A stretch of 64,000 nucleotides of DNA from DASXMT01 sp963812965 (GCA_963812965.1 CAWEXG010000002.1:248001-312000); one strand, 5' to 3'. Shown: positions 37,281 to 47,034, numbered from the stretch's first letter. Notes: generated by a model not told the origin, from the sequence alone. A program made the numbers and translations.

Positions 37281-39315
37281 ATGGTGTGGCAGTTCGAGTA
37301 CCGACGCTGGGATGGCACCCAGGCGGGTGTGATCGACGACACCGATGCGATCTTGGCCGAGCTGACCGACGACCTGCTGGCCAACGGGGACTTGCACGAA
37401 GCGTTGCAGCGCATGCTCAATCGGGGGTGGCACACACCCGATGGCGAGGATGTCCAGGGCCTCCGTGAGCTCCTGGACCGCCTCCGTCTGGAGCGCGAAG
37501 AGCAGTTGGACCGCGGTGACCTGGGCGGTGCGTACAGCGAGATCGCCGAGGAGCTCCAGGACGTGCTGGCCGAAGAGCGCGTGGGCATCGCGGCGCTGGA
37601 GGACGACGCCCGGCTCTCGGGCGACGAGCGGCGGCGACAAGTCACCGACGAGGTGGCCACCGAGCGCCGGATGCAGCTTGATCTGCTTCCTCCGGACCTG
37701 GCTGGCACGGTGCGAGGCCTGCAGGACTACGAGTTCGTGTCGTCCGAGGCAAGACAGCACTTCGAGGAGCTGGTCGAGAGGCTTCGCCAGGAAGTGACCA
37801 GGACCTACTTCGAGCAGGTCTCCGAGGCGATGGCCAACCCGGACCCGGAGCAGCTGGCTCGCATGCGCGACGCCTTCGACGCTCTCAACCGCATGCTGGA
37901 GCAGCGGGAGGCAGGCGAGCCCCTCGACCCGTCGTTCGAGTCGTTCATGGATCGGTTCGGGGACCTCTTTCCCGGCCGGCCCGCCAACCTGGACGAGCTG
38001 TTGGAGCAGCTGGCCGCCCAGATGGCTGCGGCTCAAGCCATGTGGAACTCGATGTCGCCCGAGCAGCGGGCTCAGCTGCAAGGGTTGGCCGAATCGCTCC
38101 TGGAGGACATGGATCTGCGTTGGCAGGTTGACCGCCTGGGAGAGAACTTGCGACGGGCGTTCCCCAACGCCGGGTGGGAGCAACGGTTCGGCTTCAGTGG
38201 CGACGAGCCGCTGGGGATGGCGGGGGCCACCGACGCTGTTGGCCGCCTCGCGCGACCTCGACGAGCTCGAGGTGTTCCTGCGGTCGGCCAACTCCGGAGC
38301 GTCGCTGTCCGAGGTCGATCTGGACAAGGTGGCCCGTCATCTGGGCGACGATGCGGCCAGATCCTTGGACCGGCTGGCCGCACTGGCCAAGCAGCTGGCC
38401 GACGCCGGCCTCATCGAACAGCGCGAAGGTCGTTACGAGCTGACCCCACAGGGCATCCGTCGAATCGGCCAGCAAGCGCTGGCCGATCTGTTCGGACAGC
38501 TGGACAAGGACCGTGTGGGAAACCATCGAGCCACATGGTCCGGTGTCGGCCACGATCGGGAGGAGACCACGAAGCCCTACGAGTTCGGGGATCCGTTCAA
38601 CCTCGACCTGTCCCGCACCGTGCACAACGCCGTCCGCCGGGCCGGGAGCGGTGTACCGGTTCGCCTCGCCCCTGACGACTTCGAGGTCATCGAGACAGAG
38701 GCACTGACCCGCTCGGCCACCGTGCTGCTCCTCGATCTGTCGCTGTCGATGCCCATGCGGGACAACTTCGTACCGGCCAAGAAGATGGCGCTGGCCCTCC
38801 ATGCGTTGATCACCAGCCGGTTCCCCCGGGACTATCTCGGAGTGGTCGGGTTCTCGGAGGTGGCCCGGGTCATCGAGGCCGACGACCTGCCCACCGTCAG
38901 TTGGGACTACGTCTACGGCACCAACCTGCAGCACGGGCTGATCCTGGCCCGCAAGATGTTGGCCCATCAGCCAGGGACCAAACAGATCATCCTGGTGACC
39001 GACGGTGAGCCCACGGCCCACCTGGTCCCGTTCGACGGGGGCGTGGAGTACGACGTCGAGTTCAACTATCCGCCTCTACCCGAGACGCTCGAGGTGACCC
39101 TGGCCGAGGTCATGCGGTGCACTCGGGCGGGCATCACCATCAACACCTTTCTGTTGGAGCCGGATCGGGCCCTGCAGGGGTTCGTCGAACAGCTCGCCCG
39201 GATCAACCGAGGGCGTACGTTCGCCACCTCACCGGGAGAGCTGGGTGACTACGTGCTGGTCGACTTCCTGCAGCACAAGCGGACGTTACGGGCACGGGGT
39301 CGCCGGGCCGGCTGA
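37281..39315 (+). CDS. VWA-domain protein partner of the MoxR-like ATPase (one frameshift)
   Basis: About 678 aa. The N-terminal two-thirds is charged, helical and Glu/Arg-rich ('ELLDRLRLEREEQLDRGDLG', 'MDRFGDLFPG'). The C-terminal third is a von Willebrand A domain with a MIDAS: 'VLLLDLSLSMPMRDNF' (DxSxS), 'YGTNLQHGLILARKM' and 'IILVTDGEPTAHL'. It matches Rv0959-type proteins. Frame changes at about 38235 (GACGCTGTTGG for GACCTGTTGG), restoring 'GATDLLAASRDLDELEVFL'. Predicted to bind a divalent ion and work with the upstream ATPase. Confidence 0.85.
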
Positions 39316-39625
39316 CGGGTGGCCGACGGTGGCCGGCGGGTGGTGCCACGGCGGTGCGCCAGGGCGTGTGTCAAAGCCCGCGCCAGAGGAGTCAGCGCCC
39401 GAGTTCGTGCTTCTGTTCACATGCCAAGGTGCGTGTTCGCATGCGGTGACACTGTGTGGTGGCACGGTGTCGATGCGCGACAACCCAGGTGACGATGTGG
39501 TGACACGAGTGATTACACCTTGCGTTTCCCGCATCGATGGTGAAAGATGACACCACTGTAGTTACATACGTGCTATGCGGAAGCAGCAGTGGCCGCAGAG
39601 CTGAGTGGTGAGGGGAGGCGTACCG
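39316..39625. other. Intergenic region before whiB, with repeated GTGACAC motifs
   Basis: No gene found. GGTGACAC occurs at 39445-39452 and 39499-39506, and a related GATGACACC at 39546-39554, spaced 54 and ~47 bases apart. They could be binding sites for a regulator of the downstream whiB. GGGGAGG at 39612-39618 is the whiB ribosome-binding site. Confidence 0.5.
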
Positions 39626-39907
39626 ATGGACGTCGTGTCTGTGTTGTACGGACGCCAAGAGCGCAGCTGGCAGGACAAGGCCAACTGCATGGGTGTTGAT
39701 CCCGATCTGTTCTTTCCAGAGCGAGGAGCATCGACGCGCGAGGCCAAAGAGGTCTGTCGCGGCTGCGTCGTCCGAGAGGACTGCCTCGAGTACGCCCTCG
39801 CCAATGGCGAGAAGTTCGGTATCTGGGGTGGGCTCTCCGAACGCGAGCGCCGCCGGCTGCGCCGGGCGCGGGCCCTGCAGCGACGCGCTGTCGTCAACGC
39901 TTCCTGA
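39626..39907 (+). CDS. WhiB-family Fe-S transcriptional regulator
   Basis: 93 aa. Four Cys ligands ('KANCMGVDPDLFFPERG', 'EVCRGCVVREDCLEYAL') for a [4Fe-4S] cluster, the turn 'GIWGGLSERERRR' and a basic C-terminus for DNA. The ATG is selected by the GGGGAGG site and the usual short N-terminus. Probably an RNA-polymerase sigma-bound regulator responding to redox or NO. It converges with the formiminotransferase-like gene, overlapping its 3' end by 14 bases. Confidence 0.92.
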   Translation: MDVVSVLYGRQERSWQDKANCMGVDPDLFFPERGASTREAKEVCRGCVVREDCLEYALANGEKFGIWGGLSERERRRLRRARALQRRAVVNAS

Positions 39908-40760
39908 GAAGCACGTCGGAGGAGTCGAGACGCGCCTCGATCGTGCGGTCTTCGGCGAGGTCGAGCTCGACGTGCCGATGACGGGGAGTCGCTGACAGGA
40001 CTGCTGCCGGAACGAGGCCGACCAGTTCGGACCGGACGACGGTTCCGTGCTCCTTCGACGACCAACCGAGCAATGGTGTCGAAGGCCTGGGACGGTCCAA
40101 CGGTCAGCGGGTCGATCAGGTTGCAGCTCACCTGGGCTTGGTCGCCCACGAGCAGTCCGAGGGCCCGAATTCCCGGCCCGCGTACGGTGTCGGCGATCCG
40201 GCACGCCAGCGCCAGGGCGGACTCTGGTGTGGTGTCCGGTCCGGTGATCCAGACGTTGTACGCCACCAGGATCGGGCGAGCGCCGATCGCCGATGCTCCT
40301 GCCGTGGGGTGAGGGGTGAGGGGGCCGGTATCAGGGTCGATGGAGCGAAACGCGTGTCGGCGGACATCGGGAAGGCTTCGCTCTGGGCCATAGTAGAAAC
40401 AGGGAACACGCAGCTGGTCTCCGGCCCAACGAGCGAAGCGGTTGCGCATGGTGACCGCTTCGTCGAGCGTGCCGTCGAGCGTGCCGTCGAGTCGCGGACG
40501 AAGGGCACGACATCGACGGCGCCCAGCCGGGGGTGCACCCCCTGATGTGCGCTCACATCGATGAGGTCACACGCGGCTCTGAAGATGTCCTGGGATGCCG
40601 ATGCGACGTCGTCCGCTTCGCCGCCCAGGGTCAGGACCGAACGGTTGTGCCACGGATCGGAGTGAGTGTCGAGAAGTGTGCGCCCCGCCGCTGTGCCGAT
40701 GCGATCGACGAGTGAACGGTCACGTCCCTCGCTGATGTTGATGACGCACTCGACGAGCAC
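39894..40760 (-). CDS. Formiminotransferase-like protein (frameshifts)
   Basis: 'VECVINISEGRDRSLVDRIG', 'LLDTHSDPWHNRSVLTLGG', 'AHQGVHPRLGAVDVVPFV' and 'FYYGPERSLPDVRR' match the N-terminal domain of glutamate formiminotransferase (FTCD), which moves a formimino group to THF. 'ILVAYNVWITGPD' and 'VQAQVSCNL'-like text continue the C-terminal half ('DQAQVSCNLIDPLTVGPSQA'). GTG start. Frames change near 40495, inside a 12-base tandem repeat (GTCGAGCGTGCC), and near 40065. As no histidine-degradation genes flank it, its substrate may be another one-carbon donor. Confidence 0.72.
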
Positions 40761-40800
40761 GGGCGTGGATCGACCCCGGACCCGAAGACCGTCTTGAGCT

Positions 40801-41073
40801 TCAGAGCCGGCTGGTCTCGGACTGGTAGGTCTCAGACCGGTTGGCGTGAGAGAGGCGACGGCGACGAAGGATGCGCCGACGTTCCCGCTCCGACTTGCCG
40901 CCCCAGACGCCGTGATCGACTCGTTCCTCGAGCGCGTACTGCAGACATTGTTCGCTGACCGGGCACTCGGCACAGACGCGCTGTGCCTCCTGCACACCGA
41001 TCCCGTCGCTGGGGAAGAAGAAAGACGGAGAGAACTCTCGGCACTTGCCTTGGCTCATCCAGTCAGTTCCCAT
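40801..41073 (-). CDS. WhiB-family Fe-S transcriptional regulator (second)
   Basis: 90 aa: 'MSQGKCREFSPSFFFPSDG', 'RVCAECPVSEQCLQYALE' provide the four Cys; 'HGVWGGKSERERRRILRRRR' is the turn and DNA-binding tail. GGGAGGA precedes the ATG. Sequence differs considerably from the WhiB protein 900 bases away, so these are distinct subfamilies. It is divergent from the htrA gene with a ~140-base shared promoter region. Confidence 0.92.
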   Translation of the reverse strand: MGTDWMSQGKCREFSPSFFFPSDGIGVQEAQRVCAECPVSEQCLQYALEERVDHGVWGGKSERERRRILRRRRLSHANRSETYQSETSRL

Positions 41074-41211
41074 GACGTCCTCCCTGCGCTCATCGGCAGC
41101 TTGCGATCGTTTACCGATACCGCCTCTGCCTGTTCCACAGCTATTCTCCCATCCCAAGGTGTTATTCGGCGCGAAATGAGCCAGAGTTGATGGAATCCTC
41201 ACAATCTTCTT

Positions 41212-42840
41212 ATGGGGGACCAGGCTCTTCTTATGAAGAGGTGTCTGCCGAACCGCCGAGTAGAGCCCTCTGAGGGTTCTCATGTCGGTCCTGATGAGCC
41301 GCCGTCCGGTCAGATGGGTGGCCAGACATCCGGCGGTTTTCCGTCCGATCCGCCGTCGGACCCGCCGTCCGATCCGCCGTCCGGAGAGACCCCACCGCCT
41401 GCCGACGCTCCCACTCCTGTTCCCGAAGCGCCCGTCGCCACGCCACTCCCGCCTCCACCCACATCGCTTCCGCCTCCGCCGAGGCGTACCCACCTCCCGG
41501 CCAGCACGTGCAGCCGGGTTACGGGACACCGGCAGCCCCGTACCCGTTCCCGATCTACGGCACCCCGTACGGAGGTGGTTACGGGATGCACGGCGGCGGT
41601 TACGGACCGCCTCCGGGCTACGGAAACCGCTACCCCTCACCCCCTTATCTCGGACCACCTCCCCGGCGTCAGGTCGTTCGCCACACCCTCACCCGCCAGA
41701 GCTGGCTGGTGGTTGTGGTCGTGGTCGCCGTGCTGGCCGGTCGTCATCGGAGCGATCACCGGCGCCGAGGTCGGCATCAACCATCAACGAACGATGGTCG
41801 AGTCCTTCTTCCCCAACAAGAGCGAGCTGACCCAACCCCATGACATCCAGGCCATCCTGGCCAAGGTCGAGCCGGCGGTGGTGTCCATCGACAGTGAGTC
41901 CCCCGAGGGTGGCTCAGGCAGTGGTGACTACGTCGAGGCCGCCGGTACCGGGATGATCCTCACCCCCCAAGGAGAGGTGCTCACCAACAACCACGTGATC
42001 GCCGGGGCGACCACGGTCACCGCCACACTGTTCGGGCAGACCAAGTCAATGGCCGCCCACGTCATCGGCACGGATCCGACTCATGACCTGGCGCTCGTGC
42101 AGATCGACAACGTCTCCAACCTGCCCACGGTCACGCTGGGCGACTCTGGACAGACCCGGGTGGGCGATGACGTGCTGGCCATCGGCAATGCGCTGGCGCT
42201 GGCGGGCGGTCCTTCGGTGACCCAGGGGATCGTGTCGGCCGAGAACCGGTCGTTGTCCACTTCGGACGACAACGGCATCACGGAGAACCTGTCGGGCCTG
42301 TTGCAGACGGACGCCGCCATTAACCCCGGTAACTCGGGAGGACCACTGGTCAACTCCGATGGACAGGTGATCGGCATGAACACCGCGGTGGCGTCGAGCA
42401 CTGCAGGAAATGCTCCCGCCCAGAACATCGGGTTCGCCATCGCCATCGACTCGGTGAAGCCGCTGTTGGCCAGCCTCCAGCAAGGTGGCCCAGGTGGGCC
42501 CGGGAACACCACCACGCAGCCGACCCCGGCAGCGAACACCGCATACATGGGCGTCACGGTGGAAACGGTCACATCCTCGCTTCGGCAGCAGGATCATCTG
42601 ACCCCCTCGACCGGGGCCTTGGTTGCCACGGTGCAGTCGGGGAGTCCTGCCGGCCATGCAGGTCTCGAGGCGAACGACGTCATCGTGTCGTTCAACGGCA
42701 CCGCTATCCGGACCGTCGACGACCTGACGGCCGCCATCCACCCGCTGCAACCCGGGGACCAGGTGAAGGTGGGAATCTACCGGGGGGCCACACAGATGAC
42801 CATCAACGTGACGCTCGGGACGTCTCCGAGCGGCGGGTAG
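41212..42840 (+). CDS. HtrA-like S1C serine protease with PDZ domain (frameshifts in the N-terminal region)
   Basis: A ~180-residue cytoplasmic Pro/Gly/Tyr-rich region (including (DPPS)n and 'GGYGMHGGGYGPPPGYG'), one transmembrane helix 'SWLVVVVVVAVLAG', then a trypsin-like domain with catalytic His 'VLTNNHVIAGA', Asp 'THDLALVQID' and Ser 'NPGNSGGPLV', and a C-terminal PDZ ('SPAGHAGLEANDVIVSFNG'). Envelope quality-control protease. The linker changes frame near 41510 and 41740. The start is uncertain: no good ribosome-binding site precedes 41212, and the ATG at 41281 with GAGGG upstream is in another frame. Confidence 0.88.
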   Translation: MGDQALLMKRCLPNRRVEPSEGSHVGPDEPPSGQMGGQTSGGFPSDPPSDPPSDPPSGETPPPADAPTPVPEAPVATPLPPPPTSLPPPPRRTHLPASTCSRVTGHRQPRTRSRSTAPRTEVVTGCTAAVTDRLRATETATPHPLISDHLPGVRSFATPSPARAGWWLWSWSPCWPVVIGAITGAEVGINHQRTMVESFFPNKSELTQPHDIQAILAKVEPAVVSIDSESPEGGSGSGDYVEAAGTGMILTPQGEVLTNNHVIAGATTVTATLFGQTKSMAAHVIGTDPTHDLALVQIDNVSNLPTVTLGDSGQTRVGDDVLAIGNALALAGGPSVTQGIVSAENRSLSTSDDNGITENLSGLLQTDAAINPGNSGGPLVNSDGQVIGMNTAVASSTAGNAPAQNIGFAIAIDSVKPLLASLQQGGPGGPGNTTTQPTPAANTAYMGVTVETVTSSLRQQDHLTPSTGALVATVQSGSPAGHAGLEANDVIVSFNGTAIRTVDDLTAAIHPLQPGDQVKVGIYRGATQMTINVTLGTSPSGG

Positions 42841-42876
42841 GCTGACACCCTGTCTTTTCAGGAGGAACCCACTGCG

Positions 42877-43254
42877 ATGTCCCCGGTTGCCGACGAACAA
42901 GAGGTTGTAGAGGGCGAAGAGCCCCAGCCCCCGCGAGGCCACGCCCGGGTGATCTATCTCGGCCCGGTGGCACCCCACTGGGACGTGCAGTCTGACTTCG
43001 GTGATCGTGAGCTGATCGAAGAGTTCCGCCAGCGGACCCAGGCCCGGCTGGTGTTGCTGCCACCCCACGATCCCCAGTACCGGCGGAATCGTGAGCGGGT
43101 GGTTCGAGATGCCGAGCGTGAGAACATTCTGTTGGAGTGGGATCTCGGTGTCCCTGAGGACGAAGAGAGTGCGGGGGTGGTCGACGAGTCCGCAGCTCCC
43201 GATCCGGTTGTAGCGGAGGAGACCACCACGGACGCCGCACCCACCGAGGGCTGA
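42877..43254 (+). CDS. Conserved-looking small protein of unknown function
   Basis: 125 aa; AGGAGG 12 bases before the ATG. Central core 'GHARVIYLGPVAPHWDVQSD', 'FRQRTQARLVLLPPHDPQYR' and 'RDAERENILLEWDLG', flanked by acidic low-complexity ends ('EVVEGEEPQPP', 'AEETTTDAAPTEG'). Soluble. I do not recognise the family. It lies 36 bases after htrA and may be cotranscribed. Confidence 0.65.
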   Translation: MSPVADEQEVVEGEEPQPPRGHARVIYLGPVAPHWDVQSDFGDRELIEEFRQRTQARLVLLPPHDPQYRRNRERVVRDAERENILLEWDLGVPEDEESAGVVDESAAPDPVVAEETTTDAAPTEG

Positions 43255-43324
43255 CCCTCGTTCGCCACCTATGGCAAGTCGACTCCATAATCGGGGTCGA
43301 CAGCCGGAGCTGACCCCAGACCAG

Positions 43325-44548
43325 TCAGGAGCCGTCTTCGGGCGCGTCGAGCTGCGGAAGGTCGATCCGTTCCAACCACAGTCCTGGGGCGTCAACCTCG
43401 GCGGGGGTCGGGAGGTTGCGGGCTGACGACCACAGCCGGGCCAGTCCTTGCTCCCCGGCTCGCTCCAGTACACCGCTGACGAATGCACGTCCCCGGTCGA
43501 CCTGCTCCTGTTCCAAGTCGAGCCCGAAGAGGGACCCGGCCGCCTCCTCGCCTTTGCCACGTTCGATCCGACGTCGGTACCACGCCTCGGCCAGCTGGCT
43601 GTGGGAGTTGACCAATTTGGCACCGACCACCTCGGCGATGTGGTCGGCGTAGGCGTCGATCACCACTGCCAGGGCGGTGAGCTGACCGGATGACCGGCGC
43701 GCCTCGGGCGTCAGCAGTCCTCCCAGAAGCGCCTCAGGGTCACCGAACATCGACTGTAACGACTCGAGGTCCATGCCTCCTTCGCCGAGCGAGCCGAGCT
43801 GCTCGGTCAGCCCACTCTGGGTGGCGGCAACCGACTCGATCATGGTGGCCAGCAGCTCATCGAGGCGAGCCCGTACGTACGGACGTGAGATGACCGTGTG
43901 GGTAGCCAGCTCACGTGCACAGACCCAGAGGAGCACTTCTTCTGCCGGCAGGCTCCAGTCGTCTGCGAACGACTCGATGTTGGCAGTGAGGATCAACAGC
44001 TCGTCAGCCGGCGGCCACGGAAGTGCCAGGACGTACTGACCGAGAGCCCGATGTGACAGGTGACCGACGACCGAGCCCATCTGCAGCCCGGCGAACATGG
44101 GCCCGATGGCCGCGGCCCACTGGCTGAGCAGGTCGCCGGTTCCCTCTGTCGAGTCCGGAGCATCGAGGTGCTGTGCCGGCGTGTCCGATGCTCCACCCTC
44201 GTTCGTCGGAGCAGTCAAGGCCGTCAGGATCGGGCGCCATGCGTCGAGAGCCCGAATCGTCCACTCACCCCTGCTCACCGGGACACAGGTGAGGCGTCGG
44301 CCGTCGGACGACACCGGCATGCCGGTGGCCTCGCTGACGTGCAGTTCGGCGACACGGGCGAGTCCTTCCAGGCGAATGCGCTGCAGTGGCTCCACATTGG
44401 ACTCTGGCGCCCCTCCTGTGGCCACGTTGAGACCGAAGGCCCGGGTGAGCTCCCACCGGTCGGTTCCGGCGTTACCCAGCATGTTCATCAAGTCCCCCAG
44501 GAGGAACTGCAGCGGGTTGCCCCGATCGCCTGGGTCCTGAGGTGTCAT
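43325..44548 (-). CDS. Zincin_2 (DUF2342)-like protein with an altered HExxH motif
   Basis: 407 aa. Gly-rich start 'GNPLQFLLGDLMNMLG', then 'QMGSVVGHLSHRALGQYVLA', 'LLILTANIESFADDW', 'VLLWVCARELATHTVISRPY' and 'DLESLQSMFGDPEALLGGLL' follow the layout of actinobacterial zinc-dependent metalloprotease family PF10103. At the expected HExxH the sequence is RELATH, so the first His is Arg, which may abolish zinc binding. Soluble, no signal peptide. It is convergent with the preceding small gene and codirectional with the pseudoprotease gene upstream. Confidence 0.72.
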   Translation of the reverse strand: MTPQDPGDRGNPLQFLLGDLMNMLGNAGTDRWELTRAFGLNVATGGAPESNVEPLQRIRLEGLARVAELHVSEATGMPVSSDGRRLTCVPVSRGEWTIRALDAWRPILTALTAPTNEGGASDTPAQHLDAPDSTEGTGDLLSQWAAAIGPMFAGLQMGSVVGHLSHRALGQYVLALPWPPADELLILTANIESFADDWSLPAEEVLLWVCARELATHTVISRPYVRARLDELLATMIESVAATQSGLTEQLGSLGEGGMDLESLQSMFGDPEALLGGLLTPEARRSSGQLTALAVVIDAYADHIAEVVGAKLVNSHSQLAEAWYRRRIERGKGEEAAGSLFGLDLEQEQVDRGRAFVSGVLERAGEQGLARLWSSARNLPTPAEVDAPGLWLERIDLPQLDAPEDGS

Positions 44549-44557
44549 AACTGCATG

Positions 44558-45847
44558 CTACGGGATCGGCTGTGAAGCGCTGACAGGTATTCCGGTCAGT
44601 TGTGCGTCCACCGTGACGTCCGTCCCGTTCCTGTCGTAGGTCACGGCGACGATCGATCCTGGTGGCTCGGCATAGAGGCGGGTTCGCAGATCGGCCAGCG
44701 AACGGATCGGTTGACTGTTGATATCGATGATGGAATCGCCGACCTCGATCCCTGACTGAGCAGCAGCACCACCTGCCTGCACCGAATCCACCCGAGCACC
44801 TCCGCCGGAGGTCGAGGCTGACGTCTGGACATCGCTGGCATCGATCCCGAGCCAGCCATGCTGGACCGACCCATTGGCCAGCAACTGCTTGGCTACGCCA
44901 ACGACCAGCCCGGCAGGGAGGAAGACCGACACCCGGTGGCCGTTCATCGTGGTGGCGGTGTCCATGATCCCGGCCACGTCACCGGCATGGTCGATCAGGG
45001 CACCGCCAACGTCACTGGTGCTCATGGGAGCTTCGAGGGTCGTCGCCGACATGGCCTCGGTGGTGATGTCGGCGTCCACGGTCGTGCCTGACGATGCGAC
45101 CGTCCCGGCGTAGACGGCATCGGTGACTTCTCCGGAATGGTCGGGGTCGGGTTTCAGGGCTACGGCCACCACGGCCGCCCCCGCGTTCATGTCGTTGTCG
45201 TCTTTGCTGAACGGAGCGACCGGTAGGTTGCGCTGCACATGGACGATGGCCAGGTTCGACCCGAGATCAACGGCGACAAGCGAGGCTGAGTTCCGTTGGC
45301 CATCGGCGTCAACGGTAGAGATCGAGGTGGCTCCGGCCACGGCGCTGGCCGGCGTGACGATGATGCCGCCCCGCTCCACGGTCACCCCTGTGCTCCGCAC
45401 GGTTCGGCCGTGCTTCGTCGTGATCGCCAACGCGACTATTGATGGCCTGACGGCCGAGACGGTCTGTGCGAGGGCATGGCTGGTGGCCGCCCCGATGACA
45501 CCCGGTTCCGTGGTGGGGCTGACGGCCTTGACGGCGGCCGTCGTGACGGCGCCGTGGTTACCGGACCAGGCGTTGCCTAGTGGCGACGCGCCGATCGTGG
45601 CCATGACGACACCACCGATCAAGACCCCAGCCATGCACACCACTGCGGCGCTGGTGAACCACCGACTTGATCGGCTGTGGTCGACCGACACTTCTCGTTT
45701 CGGCGGAACGGGGGCACCCATCTCGGACGGATGTCGCCACAAGCGGTCGTCGGGCGGTAGCCAGCCCCGGATCCCGTCGAACTCCGAATCTCTGGCGTTC
45801 CTGTCATCCGGGTCCGGCTCGTCGGCTCCCGTGAACCCTCCGTCCAT
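44558..45847 (-). CDS. HtrA-like membrane pseudoprotease with PDZ domain
   Basis: 429 aa: acidic cytoplasmic N-terminus containing 'WLPPDDRLWRHPSEMG', a transmembrane helix ('AAVVCMAGVLIGGVVMATIG'), a trypsin-like fold and a PDZ ('GGAAAQSGIEVGDSIIDING'-like, read as 'VGDSIIDINSQPIRSLADL'). All three catalytic positions are replaced: His site 'VTPASAV' (Ser), Asp site 'GSNLAIVHV' (Asn), Ser site 'TSDVGGAL' (Val). Likely a scaffold or sensor in the envelope rather than an enzyme. The 'DDRLWRHPSE' motif recurs near the N-terminus of actinobacterial HtrA-like and anti-sigma-type membrane proteins. Confidence 0.82.
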   Translation of the reverse strand: MDGGFTGADEPDPDDRNARDSEFDGIRGWLPPDDRLWRHPSEMGAPVPPKREVSVDHSRSSRWFTSAAVVCMAGVLIGGVVMATIGASPLGNAWSGNHGAVTTAAVKAVSPTTEPGVIGAATSHALAQTVSAVRPSIVALAITTKHGRTVRSTGVTVERGGIIVTPASAVAGATSISTVDADGQRNSASLVAVDLGSNLAIVHVQRNLPVAPFSKDDNDMNAGAAVVAVALKPDPDHSGEVTDAVYAGTVASSGTTVDADITTEAMSATTLEAPMSTSDVGGALIDHAGDVAGIMDTATTMNGHRVSVFLPAGLVVGVAKQLLANGSVQHGWLGIDASDVQTSASTSGGGARVDSVQAGGAAAQSGIEVGDSIIDINSQPIRSLADLRTRLYAEPPGSIVAVTYDRNGTDVTVDAQLTGIPVSASQPIP

Positions 45848-46002
45848 CGGTATGAGGTTACCGATCTCGTCGTGCTCAGGGGTGTCGCCTACCTGGATCG
45901 TGGGACCGGCCAGGTGGATCGTGGGACCGGCCGCCTCAGGTCCATCGGTCGGTCAGGAGCGCTGGGACCGACAGAGGTAGAGGAGAGCCCTACGATGGCT
46001 CT

Positions 46003-47007
46003 GTGGCTCGGGACCTCGCTATCGATCTTGGGACGGCCAACACGCTTGTGTACGCCAGGGGCCGGGGCATCGTGTTGAACCAGCCGACCGTCATCGCGCT
46101 CAACACGCGCACCCATGACGTGCTCGCCGTGGGGAACGAGGCCTGGCAGATGATCGGCCGAACCCCTGGTTACATCGTGGCTGTACGCCCGCTGCGACAA
46201 GGAGCGATCACCGATTTCGACATCACCGAACGGATGATCCGTCTGCTCCTCCGACGCGCCGGTATCTCGAAGCTCAACCGCCCTCGGGTGTTGATCTGCG
46301 TGCCGTCAGCGATCACCTCCGTGGAGCGCCGGGCGGTCAAGGAGGCTGCCAGGCGTGCCGGGGCGTCAGCTGCCTACCTCATCGAGCAGCCCATGGCCGC
46401 TGCCATCGGGGCGGGCCTCGATATTCACGAGCCGATGGGCAACATGGTGGTCGATGTAGGTGGCGGGACCACCGAGACCGCGGTCATCTCGCTCGGCGGT
46501 GTGGTGGCGGCGCGGGCCATTCGATGTGGCGGTTTCGACATCGACGCCGCCATCCAGAGCTATCTGCGCACCGAGTACGGCGTCGCCATCGGTGAGCGCA
46601 CCGGTGAGGAGATCAAGCTGGCCATCGGTTCGGCCATGCCCTACGCCGGTGAGGTCAAGGCCGAGGTGCACGGGCGCGAAGTCTCGACCGGAATGCCGAA
46701 GACCGTGGTGCTCACGCCGGAGGAGGTCCGGGGCGCGATCGACGAACAGGTCAGCTTCATCGTGAGCACCGTCATCGAGTGCCTGGGCGAGGCTCCTCCC
46801 GAGCTGGCCCAGGACATCATCTACCGCGGTATCCACCTGGTGGGAGGAGGAGCCCTGCTCCGAGGACTCGCACTTCGGCTTGCCAACGAGACAGCGGTAC
46901 CGGTGCACCTGGTGTCCACCCCACTCGAGTGTGTGGTGTTGGGCGCAGGCGAGTGTCTCGACACGTTCGACAACCTGCGGGACATCTTCGCTGCCGCCGA
47001 CGGATGA
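46003..47007 (+). CDS. mreB: MreB/Mbl actin-like cell-shape protein
   Basis: 335 aa actin fold: phosphate-1 'AIDLGTANTLVYARGRG', 'VDVGGGTTETAVISLGG' (phosphate-2), 'GERTGEEIKLAIGSA' and adenosine-site 'HLVGGGALLRGLALRLANET'. GTG start matches the family N-terminus 'ARDLAIDLGTAN'. It polymerises under the membrane to guide lateral wall synthesis. No mreC/mreD follow. Its presence means lateral, MreB-guided growth is possible in this organism, unlike polar-growing mycobacteria. An ATG 9 bases upstream is out of frame. Confidence 0.95.
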   Translation: MARDLAIDLGTANTLVYARGRGIVLNQPTVIALNTRTHDVLAVGNEAWQMIGRTPGYIVAVRPLRQGAITDFDITERMIRLLLRRAGISKLNRPRVLICVPSAITSVERRAVKEAARRAGASAAYLIEQPMAAAIGAGLDIHEPMGNMVVDVGGGTTETAVISLGGVVAARAIRCGGFDIDAAIQSYLRTEYGVAIGERTGEEIKLAIGSAMPYAGEVKAEVHGREVSTGMPKTVVLTPEEVRGAIDEQVSFIVSTVIECLGEAPPELAQDIIYRGIHLVGGGALLRGLALRLANETAVPVHLVSTPLECVVLGAGECLDTFDNLRDIFAAADG

Positions 47008-47034
47008 GCTCGGGCCACGGCCGTTGCCCCTACC

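Noticed and set aside
40128..40997. 289-codon minus-strand frame as a separate full gene
   Set aside because: Its middle is the N-terminal half of the formiminotransferase-like gene; the flanks are out-of-frame text.
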